Assembly: GCF_025642745.1 (NCBI RefSeq)
Contig: NZ_JANZKP010000006.1
Coordinates: 1-64,000, forward strand
DNA from: Cellulomonas sp. RIT-PI-Y
GTDB lineage: Bacteria; Actinomycetota; Actinomycetes; Actinomycetales; Cellulomonadaceae
DNA: 64,000 bases
Direction: 5' to 3'
Shown here one piece after another: positions 57,253 through 64,000 of this stretch. The stretch's first letter is position 1. Every line of letters starts with the position of its first letter. A program made the translations under genes and the position numbers. The notes under the pieces are model-generated. The model saw only the letters and a program-made list of their open reading frames with translations, was not told the origin of the DNA and made no database searches.

Positions 57253-57274
57253 CTTGATACCTAGTTCCCTCAAG
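57253..57274. promoter_or_regulatory. Inverted repeat in the RidA/HxlR divergent region
   Basis: CTTGA-12 nt-TCAAG, in the middle of the 80-bp divergent gap; spacing fits a winged-helix dimer such as HxlR. Confidence 0.45.
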
Positions 57275-57297
57275 CCACTTCAAGGAGACCTGGTGTC

Positions 57298-57702
57298 ATG
57301 CCGGATACCGCACCAGGCGGTCCGCGGCCGCACGTGAGCGCGGCCGACGAGCTGCGAGTGACCGCACCGCACCGCGAACTCCTGGACCAGGTGCTGGACA
57401 AGTGGTCCCTCAGCGTCCTGAACGAGCTGTGCGAGCGACCCTGCCGGTTCAACGCCCTGCGCCGGGCCATCCCCGAGGTCACGCAGAAGTCGCTCACGGC
57501 GACCTTGCGTCGTCTGGAGCGCAACGGCGTGGTGCAACGCTGTGTGACCGGCACACGGCCGGTGTCCGTGGAGTACCGGATCACCCCCCTGGGCAAGACG
57601 CTGCGTGGGCCGGTCGACGCGCTGCTCTCCTGGGCCGACCGACAGCTCCCCGCCATCGAGCGCGCACGGCAGGCGTTCGACCAGGCACTCGACGAGCGCT
57701 AG
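57298..57702 (+). CDS. HxlR-family transcriptional regulator
   Basis: 134 aa, ATG 57298, AAGGAG upstream. Winged HTH of the HxlR type: DKWSLSVLNELCERPCRFNALRRAIPEVTQKSLTATLRRLERNGVV with wing VSVEYRITPLGKTL. A cysteine (about 47) in CERPCRF may sense redox or electrophiles, an inference. Divergent from ridA. Confidence 0.9.
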   Translation: MPDTAPGGPRPHVSAADELRVTAPHRELLDQVLDKWSLSVLNELCERPCRFNALRRAIPEVTQKSLTATLRRLERNGVVQRCVTGTRPVSVEYRITPLGKTLRGPVDALLSWADRQLPAIERARQAFDQALDER

Positions 57703-57817
57703 CCCCGTTCCCGAGGTGTTCGGCGGGTGCGCCGCCCACGCCGAGCCCGGTTGCGTGGCTCGTGGTCCCCGTTACGTTCGAGAAGCCACGTGAGCCATCA
57801 CCAGGAGGACGACCCCC

Positions 57818-58441
57818 GTGATCACGACTTCTCCGTACACCCGTCGCGTCATCGCCGCCGCGCTCACCGCGAGCGCCGTCACCCTATGGGCCTCGGGCTG
57901 TTCGGGCGACGACGCCGAGGCCGACAGCACCACCGACACCGCGACGGTCGCGCCCGCCCCGACCGAGGCGGCCACCGACGAGGACGCCGCCACCACGGAG
58001 CCGACGAGTGACGCCGGACCGCTGTTCGACGGCAGCACGCTGGTCGACCTCCAGACCTACGCCGGCACCTGGGTGGCCACCACCGCCGAGGGTGCGGTGA
58101 CCACCATCGACGACCCGGCCGCCTCCGAGGTGCCGAGCACCTGGGTGATCGAGCCGGCCGACGCCGAGGGGACCTACCACCTGGTGTCCAGCGCCACCAC
58201 GGACGACCGGGAGATGTGCCTGACCCTGCCCGGCGACGACGTGGTGAACGTGAGCACCTGCGACCCGGCCGACGCCGGACAGCAGCTGAGCATCGCCTCC
58301 CTCGACCAGGTGGAGCAGGTGAACATCTCGAACGCGAACGGCTACCTGGTGTCCGACCCGGAGGGCGGCCTGGCGGTGGAGCCGGACCCGTCCAGCCCGG
58401 CGAGCGTGTTCACCCTGGTGGAGCGGGGAGCGGCGGGCTGA
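57818..58441 (+). CDS. Uncharacterised lipoprotein
   Basis: 207 aa, GTG 57818 with AGGAGG 9 nt upstream. Lipobox ASGC (Cys28), Asp/Thr/Ala-rich linker to about 70, then a domain with two cysteines (MCLTLPGDD; STCDPADAGQQLS) that likely form a disulfide and a beta-rich pattern faintly reminiscent of ricin-type carbohydrate modules. Function unknown. Confidence 0.85.
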   Translation: MITTSPYTRRVIAAALTASAVTLWASGCSGDDAEADSTTDTATVAPAPTEAATDEDAATTEPTSDAGPLFDGSTLVDLQTYAGTWVATTAEGAVTTIDDPAASEVPSTWVIEPADAEGTYHLVSSATTDDREMCLTLPGDDVVNVSTCDPADAGQQLSIASLDQVEQVNISNANGYLVSDPEGGLAVEPDPSSPASVFTLVERGAAG

Positions 58442-58456
58442 TCCCACCGCGTTCCG

Positions 58457-58491
58457 ACGGTGCCCCGAGCCGGTCCGGCCCGGGGCACCGT
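58457..58491 (+). terminator. Terminator after the lipoprotein gene
   Basis: Perfect 11-bp inverted repeat (58457-58467 against 58481-58491), 13-nt loop, starting 15 nt after the stop. Confidence 0.75.
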
Positions 58492-58495
58492 TGTC

Positions 58496-58501
58496 TAGGC
58501 T
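58496..58501 (+). promoter_or_regulatory. -10 box of leaderless P-type ATPase mRNA
   Basis: TAGGCT ends 6 nt before GTG 58508; no separate Shine-Dalgarno is visible. Confidence 0.45.
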
Positions 58502-58507
58502 GGCTCC

Positions 58508-60826
58508 GTGCAGCCGTTGACCAGCAGTGAGGTGGCCGACCGCGTCCGCCGGGGCGAGATAAACCGGGTCGAGCGGGTGACCAGCCGTCGTACGCGCGAC
58601 ATCGTGGTCGCGAACGTCGTCACCCGGGTCAACGCGATCTACTTCGTGCTGTTCTGCGTCGTCGCGTCCACCGGCCACTGGATCGACGGGCTGTTCGGTC
58701 TGCTGATCGTGGTCAACAGCGGGGTCGGGATGGTGCAGGAGATCCGCGCGAAGCGGACCCTGGACCGGTTGGCGATCCTGAACGCGTCGACGGTGACGGT
58801 GCTGCGGGCCGAGGGCGCGGTGCCGATCGACCCGGGCGACATCGTGGTCGACGACGTGGTCGAGGTGGCCGCGGGCGATCAGGTGCCGGTGGACGGCGAG
58901 CTGCTGGCCAGCACCGGGCTCGAGGTGGACGAGTCGCTGCTGACCGGGGAGTCGGACGCGCTGGCCCCGGAGGTGGGTGCGGCGCTGCTGTCGGGGAGCC
59001 TGGTGGTCGCGGGCAGCGGTCTGCTGCGGGCGACCCGGGTGGGCGATCAGGCTTACGCCGCGCAGCTGGCCCGGGAGGCGGCGACCTACTCGACGCCGTC
59101 GTCGGGGCTGCGGGCCGGGATCGACACGATCCTGAGGTACCTGACCTGGGTGCTGATCCCGGTCGGTGCGCTGATGATCTGGAATCAGCTGACCCGGACG
59201 GAGCTGCCGCTGGGCGACGCGCTGCGCGGGATGGTGGCCGCCCTGGTGCCGATGGTGCCGGAGGGGCTGGTGCTGATGACCAGCGTGGCGATGGCGGTCG
59301 GGGTGATCCGGCTCGGTCAGCGTCAGTGCCTGGTGCAGGACCTGCCAGCGATGGAGGCACTGGCCCGGGTGGACGTGGTCTGCTTCGACAAGACCGGGAC
59401 GCTGACCGAGGACGGGATGCGGGTCCGGGAGCTGGTGGTGCTGGAGGGCGACGACGCCGAGGCACGCTCCGCCCTGGCGCTGATCGGGGCGGGCGAGAAC
59501 CGGCCGAACGCGAGCATGCAGGCGATCCTGGAGGCGACCGAGCCGAACGCCGCCGAGGCGCTGGCCCGGGTGCCGTTCTCCTCGGCTCGACGGTGGGCGG
59601 CCGCACAGGTGGCCGGGACGACCTGGGCGGTGGGCGGTCCGGATGTCCTGCTGCCCGGGCACCCGGCACTCGACCGGGCGGCGCACGAGTCGTCGCAGGG
59701 CCGTCGGGTGCTGGCACTGGTCCGGAGCGGACAGCCGCTGGCGGGGCAGTCGCTGCCCGAGGACCTGACCGCGGTCGCCCTGGTGGTCCTGGACCAGCGG
59801 GTGCGACCGGAGGCGGCGGAGACGCTGCGGTTCTTCGACGAGCAGGGGGTCACGCTCAAGGTGATCTCCGGCGATGCACCGGTGGCGGTCGGCGCGGTGG
59901 CGGCGCAGGTCGGGCTGGAGTCGTCGGTGACGGTGGACGGGCGGGACCTGCCGGAGGACGTCGCGGAGCTGGGTCGGGTCGCGGCGGGATCGAGCGTGTT
60001 CGGCCGGGTGCGTCCCGACCAGAAGCGCGAGCTGGTCCGGGCCCTGACCGACCGGGGCCACACGGTCGCGATGACCGGCGACGGGGTGAACGACGTGCTG
60101 GCCATGAAGGAGGCGGACGTCGGGGTGGCGATGGGCGGCGGCAGCCCGGCGGCGCGTGCGGTGGCCCGCCTGGTGCTGCTGGACTCCTCGTTCGCGACCC
60201 TGCCGTTCGTGGTGGCCGAGGGACGCCGGGTGGTGGCGAACATCGAGCGTGTCGCCACCCTGTTCCTGTCCAAGACGGTCTACTCGGTGCTGCTCGCGCT
60301 GGTGGTCGCGGTGACCGCGCTGCCGTTCCCGCTGCTCCCCCGGCACGTCACCCTGATCGCCTGGTTCACCATCGGCATCCCGGCGGCGGTGCTCGCGCTG
60401 GCACCCAACCGGGAGCCCGCCCGGGACGGGTTCGTGGCCCGGGTGCTGACCGCGGCGGTGCCCGGCGGGGTGGCGGTGGCGGTGTCCGCCTACGGGGCGT
60501 ACGCGGTGGCCAGGTCGGTGATCGGCACCGGTCCCGGCGACGCGGTGCTGACCGCGACGGCGGCGTTCCTGGCCCTGGTGGTGGTGGCCTTCGACATCCT
60601 GATCGACGTGGCCCGGCCGTTGCAGGCGTGGAAGGTCGGCCTGCTGGTGGCGATGATCGGGGCGATGGCCGCGGTCGTGGCGATCCCGCTCGGCCAGCGA
60701 CTGTTCCAGCTGGATCCGACCGACGGCCGGGTGCTGATGATCGCGGGGGCGGCCGCGGTGGTGGGGCTGGTGCTGCGCCGGGTGGCACGGGTCGTGGTCG
60801 GGCTGGTGCTGGCCCGGCGGGGCTGA
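58508..60826 (+). CDS. P-type cation ATPase, CtpE-like
   Basis: 772 aa, GTG 58508 (leaderless: -10 TAGGCT 6 nt upstream). Actuator TGES (145-149 region), phosphorylation site DKTGTLT (Asp294), hinge GDGVNDVLAMKEADVG; TM segment with VPEGLVLMTS. No N-terminal metal-binding domain and no CPx motif, so not a heavy-metal pump. The profile is closest to mycobacterial CtpE, a calcium uptake pump; the ion here is inferred. Confidence 0.9.
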   Translation: MQPLTSSEVADRVRRGEINRVERVTSRRTRDIVVANVVTRVNAIYFVLFCVVASTGHWIDGLFGLLIVVNSGVGMVQEIRAKRTLDRLAILNASTVTVLRAEGAVPIDPGDIVVDDVVEVAAGDQVPVDGELLASTGLEVDESLLTGESDALAPEVGAALLSGSLVVAGSGLLRATRVGDQAYAAQLAREAATYSTPSSGLRAGIDTILRYLTWVLIPVGALMIWNQLTRTELPLGDALRGMVAALVPMVPEGLVLMTSVAMAVGVIRLGQRQCLVQDLPAMEALARVDVVCFDKTGTLTEDGMRVRELVVLEGDDAEARSALALIGAGENRPNASMQAILEATEPNAAEALARVPFSSARRWAAAQVAGTTWAVGGPDVLLPGHPALDRAAHESSQGRRVLALVRSGQPLAGQSLPEDLTAVALVVLDQRVRPEAAETLRFFDEQGVTLKVISGDAPVAVGAVAAQVGLESSVTVDGRDLPEDVAELGRVAAGSSVFGRVRPDQKRELVRALTDRGHTVAMTGDGVNDVLAMKEADVGVAMGGGSPAARAVARLVLLDSSFATLPFVVAEGRRVVANIERVATLFLSKTVYSVLLALVVAVTALPFPLLPRHVTLIAWFTIGIPAAVLALAPNREPARDGFVARVLTAAVPGGVAVAVSAYGAYAVARSVIGTGPGDAVLTATAAFLALVVVAFDILIDVARPLQAWKVGLLVAMIGAMAAVVAIPLGQRLFQLDPTDGRVLMIAGAAAVVGLVLRRVARVVVGLVLARRG

Positions 60827-60924
60827 GGCGGCTCGCGGCGCACCACCCGGCGGCAGACCGGGGCTCGATGGCGCTGGTCGTGGGCGCCTAGACTCGACCC
60901 GACCAACCGCGAAGGGGGCACAGC

Positions 60925-61122
60925 ATGGGCGTGATCGGTGAGGCCGACGACGGCACCACCCGGGCGCTGCTGAGCGTGTTCGGCCCGGCGCAGATCGGCG
61001 ACCCGCTGGCCCCGGACCGGGACGTGCCGGACGAGGACCGCGAGCGCGACCGGGCGTTGCAGGACGGGTTCGTCCGGGTGGTCGGCGCGGACGGCCGTTC
61101 GTACCTGGTGCCGCGGGGCTAG
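60925..61122 (+). CDS. Small acidic protein of unknown function
   Basis: 65 aa, ATG 60925 preceded by AAGGGGG; -10 TAGACT at 60889-60894. Acidic (APDRDVPDEDRERD) with a C-terminal VRVVGADGRSYLVPRG beta-hairpin-like stretch. No signal or TM. Its stop codon shares CTAG with the convergent HAD gene. Real gene judged by promoter and SD; function unknown. Confidence 0.7.
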   Translation: MGVIGEADDGTTRALLSVFGPAQIGDPLAPDRDVPDEDRERDRALQDGFVRVVGADGRSYLVPRG

Positions 61123-61973
61123 CGGGCCTCGATCAGCCCGAGCTCGACGAACGCGGTGGCCAGTCCCTCGTGCTTCGGACCGGGCGCGGTGCGGTCCGCG
61201 ACCGCCAGCGCGGACGGGTCGCCGCCCTCGATGCCGACGCCGATCCCGGCGAACTCCAGCATCTCCAGGTCGTTCAGGCCGTCGCCGAACGCGATCGTGT
61301 CCTCACGCGGGACGCCCAGGTGCGCGATGACGTCCCGGATGCCGACCGACTTGTCGACCGCGGCGACGTAGATCTCGCCCGCGCGGTCGCCCAGGCCCGG
61401 GATCGAGCTGGGCAGTGCGGCGATCTCCGGCCCCATCTCGACCGCCAGTTCGGTGACCGTGACCGGGGAGTCGAAGCAGGTGATCTTGGCGAAGGACGCG
61501 GTCGACAGGTCGGCGTCCGCGGTCAGCCCGTCCAGGATGTCCAGCGGCCCCTCGTGCCGGGACTCCTCCGGGTCGACCGCCATCCGGGCGGACCAGGCGG
61601 CGCGCAGCCGCTCCTTCACGTCCGGCGGGCCGTACAGCGCGTCCGGCGCCTCCAGCACGTAGGCCGCGTCGTGCCGGGTCAGCACCTCGACCGCGTGTGC
61701 CGCGATCCCCGGCGGGAACCGGCGGTCGGCGAGCAGCTCGCCGCCGACCTCCACGTAGCCGCCGGCGCTGGCCACGATGCCGTCGAACCCGGCCGCCAGG
61801 ATGCGCTCGGGCAGCATGGACTTGGGCCGGCCGGTGCACAGCAGCACCAGGTGTCCGGCGGCGCGGGCGGCCCGGACCGCGGCGACATGGCCCGGGGGCA
61901 CGTCACCGTGGTCGGCGAAGGTGCCGTCCACATCGAGGAAGATGATCCGGCGGTGTGCGGGGTTCCCAGTCAT
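61119..61973 (-). CDS. Cof-type HAD-superfamily phosphatase
   Basis: 284 aa, ATG 61973. HAD motif I FLDVDGTFADHG (nucleophile Asp), motif II LLCTGRPKSML, a C2 cap domain, motif IV IAFGDGLNDLEML. Hydrolyses a small phosphorylated metabolite such as a sugar phosphate. 35 nt downstream of the GH43 gene on the same strand, so possibly in its operon. Confidence 0.9.
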   Translation of the reverse strand: MTGNPAHRRIIFLDVDGTFADHGDVPPGHVAAVRAARAAGHLVLLCTGRPKSMLPERILAAGFDGIVASAGGYVEVGGELLADRRFPPGIAAHAVEVLTRHDAAYVLEAPDALYGPPDVKERLRAAWSARMAVDPEESRHEGPLDILDGLTADADLSTASFAKITCFDSPVTVTELAVEMGPEIAALPSSIPGLGDRAGEIYVAAVDKSVGIRDVIAHLGVPREDTIAFGDGLNDLEMLEFAGIGVGIEGGDPSALAVADRTAPGPKHEGLATAFVELGLIEAR

Positions 61974-62008
61974 CGAGGCCGACCCTATCGTGCCCCGCGG
62001 AGCAATCC

Positions 62009-63670
62009 TTACCGGGCGGTCGACAGTGGGCGGTAGCTGAGCCGGACGCGGACCGTGCTCGGCGCGGGCTGACCTGCGGGGGCACGACCGGCCGTGTCTC
62101 CGCGCACCGTGGCCGTCTTCGTGGCCGTCGCCGTGGTCGTGGCCGTCACGTACGGTCCGATCCACAGGCCGAGGAATCCACCCGCCGCGACCGAGTCCAG
62201 GTCGCGACCGTCCGCGACCGCGATCTCGCTCAGATGGTCGAGGTCGGGTCCGGACAGCAGGGCGTACTCCTGGCCGCGGGTCCGCAGCACCAGGGTGTTC
62301 CCCGCCGGGCCGGCGCCGAGCTCTTCGGGCTCCCCCGCCCGGACCAGCACCGCCCGGGTCACGGTGCCGTCGGTGAGCAGGGTCAGGTGGTCGGTCTCGG
62401 ACTGCCGCACCGCCAGCCCGGCCCAGGTCCCCGGTGCGAGGCCGGCGGCGACGCTGACGACGACCTCGCAGTCCTGATGCCGCTGCCGCACGCCGAGGAA
62501 CGACGACGGCTCGGTGTCGGCGAGCGTGGTCGTGCGGGCCGGCAGCAGCCAGTCGTCGCCGTCGGGGGTGGCCAGGTCGGTCGGCAGGTGCCGGGGCGCG
62601 CACCACGCCGGGTCGTCGGCCGGCACCACCGCGGGGCCGTCCGATACCGGCACCGCGCCGGCGGCGTCGGTTCGGTACAACGGCGGCGAGTTCGGCACCC
62701 GGGCGACCGAACTCACGGCCGAAATACCGAAGTCGGTGCGGGCGGACGCGGCGGGAGCGGACGCGGCGAACGGGACCTCGACCTCGCGGGGCACCCGGCC
62801 CTCCCCCGGCGCGAAGACCGGCCAGCCGTCCTGCCAGGTCACCGGGACCAGGAACGTCTCGCGGCCCAGGTTGTGGTGGAAGCCGCCGTACGGCCGCACG
62901 CCGAGCAGCAGCGCCCACCAGGAGCCGTCGACCGCCTGCACCAGGTCGGCGTGACCGACGGCGGCCACGTCCACGTCCCGGCCGAGGTGCCGATGGGTGA
63001 GCACCGGGTTGGCCGGATCGCCGAGGTAGGGGCCGGTGACGCGGTCGGCGCGGGCCACGACGACGGCGTGGTGGAACTCGGTGCCGCCCTCCGCGGTGAG
63101 CAGGTAGTACTGCCCGTCGATCCGGTAGAGGTGTGGGCCCTCGGACCAGACGGCACCGCGCACCGCGCCGGTCCAGAGCACGTGCTCCGGTCCGACCAGG
63201 GCGCCGTCGACCAGCTCGCGCAGCCAGATCTCGGTCTGGCCGTCCCACTCCGGGTCGGCGGCCGGGCGGGTGGCGTGGAACCAGACCCGGCCGTCGTCGT
63301 CGACGAACAGGGACGGGTCGATGCCCTCCCCCGCCAGCCACATCGGTGCGGACCACGGACCGGCGGCGTCCTCGGCGGTGAGCAGGAAGTGCCCGCCCGC
63401 GTCGACCGCGGTGCAGACCAGCCAGAACCGGCCGTCGTGATGCCGCAGGGTCGGCGCATACAGCCCGCGCGAGGACCCCACCCCCGCCAGGTCGAGCCGG
63501 TCGGTCACCGCATGACCGACCGGCTCCCAGTGCACCAGGTCCCGGCTGCGGTGGACCGGCAGCCCGGGCAGGTACTCGAAGGTCGAGTTGACCACGTAGA
63601 ACCACTCCCCGACCCGGCACACGCTCGGGTCGGGGTAGCAGCCGGCCAGCACCGGGTTGGCGACCCTCAC
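62009..63670 (-). CDS. GH43 beta-xylosidase / alpha-L-arabinofuranosidase
   Basis: 553 aa, GTG 63670 overlapping the GH3 stop (GTGA). Five-bladed propeller: PVLAGCYPDPSVCRVG (catalytic base Asp), GIDPSLFVDDDG (pKa-modulating Asp), WSEGPHLYRI (acid Glu), then a C-terminal beta-sandwich (SFLGVRQRHQDCEVV), the domain order of XynB3-type enzymes. Near its end a Thr/Ala-rich run (TTTATATKTATV) interrupts the sandwich. No signal peptide: acts on imported xylo- or arabino-oligosaccharides. Confidence 0.92.
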   Translation of the reverse strand: MRVANPVLAGCYPDPSVCRVGEWFYVVNSTFEYLPGLPVHRSRDLVHWEPVGHAVTDRLDLAGVGSSRGLYAPTLRHHDGRFWLVCTAVDAGGHFLLTAEDAAGPWSAPMWLAGEGIDPSLFVDDDGRVWFHATRPAADPEWDGQTEIWLRELVDGALVGPEHVLWTGAVRGAVWSEGPHLYRIDGQYYLLTAEGGTEFHHAVVVARADRVTGPYLGDPANPVLTHRHLGRDVDVAAVGHADLVQAVDGSWWALLLGVRPYGGFHHNLGRETFLVPVTWQDGWPVFAPGEGRVPREVEVPFAASAPAASARTDFGISAVSSVARVPNSPPLYRTDAAGAVPVSDGPAVVPADDPAWCAPRHLPTDLATPDGDDWLLPARTTTLADTEPSSFLGVRQRHQDCEVVVSVAAGLAPGTWAGLAVRQSETDHLTLLTDGTVTRAVLVRAGEPEELGAGPAGNTLVLRTRGQEYALLSGPDLDHLSEIAVADGRDLDSVAAGGFLGLWIGPYVTATTTATATKTATVRGDTAGRAPAGQPAPSTVRVRLSYRPLSTAR

Positions 63671-64000
63671 GCGGGCTCCGGCACCGTCGCGCGCGAGACC
63701 CGGACCAGTCGGCCGTCCGCGGCGGTGACCGGGTACACGTCACCGTCGATCGTCAGCCGGGCACGGGTGGTGGCCGTACCGGGCACCACCCGGGCCGCGC
63801 TCGCCCGGTGATTGGTGATGGTGCCGGAAGTGGTGTCCCGTGCGGCGTCGGTGCCTCCACCGGCGGCCGCCGCGTGGTCGCCGACCCACACGTCCACGTC
63901 GCCGGGCTCCACGATCCGGGTCATCGACCGGTCGCTGAACGCCAGCCGCGCGGTCGGCACCACGAACCGCAGCCGCACGGACTCCCCCGGCTCCAGCGCC
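63667..64000 (-). CDS. C-terminal part of a GH3 glycoside hydrolase (partial, runs off window)
   Basis: Only the last 111 codons are in the window; the frame is open to 64000. The segment LEPGESVRLRFVVPTARLAFSD followed by VEPGDVDVWVGD is the fibronectin-III-like C-terminal domain of GH3 beta-glucosidases/beta-xylosidases. Followed by extra residues (DAARDTTSGTITNHRASAARVV) common in actinobacterial GH3. Pairing with GH43 suggests beta-xylosidase, an inference. Confidence 0.8.
   Translation of the reverse strand, partial: ALEPGESVRLRFVVPTARLAFSDRSMTRIVEPGDVDVWVGDHAAAAGGGTDAARDTTSGTITNHRASAARVVPGTATTRARLTIDGDVYPVTAADGRLVRVSRATVPEPA

Noticed and set aside
57884-60346. 820-codon minus-strand open frame across the lipoprotein and P-type ATPase
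   Set aside because: His/Arg/Gln-rich shadow of two genes with full catalytic motifs on the plus strand.

Overview
High-GC actinobacterial chromosome (about 70% G+C). The gene order argS-lysA-(hom-thrC-thrB)-rho-rpmE-prfA-prmC-sua5-wecA-atpIBEFHAGDC-DUF2550, then nucS and a YbbN-type thioredoxin, is the conserved actinobacterial block (in Mycobacterium tuberculosis roughly Rv1292-Rv1324). Carbohydrate-active enzymes, lipoproteins and leaderless starts suggest Micrococcales, probably Cellulomonadaceae-like; the taxon is an inference.

Layout. 1-400: promoter and leader region of an rRNA operon that leaves the window to the left. 457-4306 (-): YbbN-like protein, a lipoprotein and a repeat-rich membrane protein. 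4555-7319 (+): a DivIVA/Scy-like giant coiled coil and a small partner. 7324-9430 (-): two alpha/beta hydrolases and a small zinc-ribbon-like protein. 9621-27968: a glycan-utilisation island with GH1 beta-glucosidase, divergent LacI, GH31 alpha-xylosidase, GH42 beta-galactosidase, GH95 alpha-L-fucosidase, a CUT1 sugar ABC transporter, then LacI plus a second CUT1 transporter. This enzyme set matches the side chains of fucosylated xyloglucan oligosaccharides. Eight near-palindromic sites of the form TCGAAnCGnTTCGA lie in front of its transcription units, so the island looks like one LacI regulon. No transport ATPase or endo-xyloglucanase is in the window. 28163-30629 (-): nagA, nucS, DUF2550.

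30637-42407 (-): ATP synthase operon, cell-wall wecA, tsaC/sua5, prmC, prfA, rpmE. 42557-44435 (+): a lipoprotein and a GT4 glycosyltransferase placed between rpmE and rho. 44501-54506 (-): rho, thrB, thrC, hom, a HepT/MntA-type toxin-antitoxin pair inserted between hom and lysA, lysA, argS. 54550-61122: MFS transporter with divergent GntR regulator, tRNA-Arg(CCG), RidA with divergent HxlR regulator, a lipoprotein, a CtpE-like P-type ATPase and a small ORF. 61119-64000 (-): HAD phosphatase, GH43 beta-xylosidase/arabinofuranosidase and the C-terminal end of a GH3 enzyme.

Most noteworthy: (1) the fucosylated-xyloglucan-type locus and its operator set, (2) two arrays of CCGAnnTCGG sites repeated at exactly 19 bp that bracket part of that locus, and (3) the MNT antitoxin with an N-terminal helix-turn-helix and a Pro-Glu-Thr-Ala-Arg repeat linker, inserted into a core amino-acid operon.
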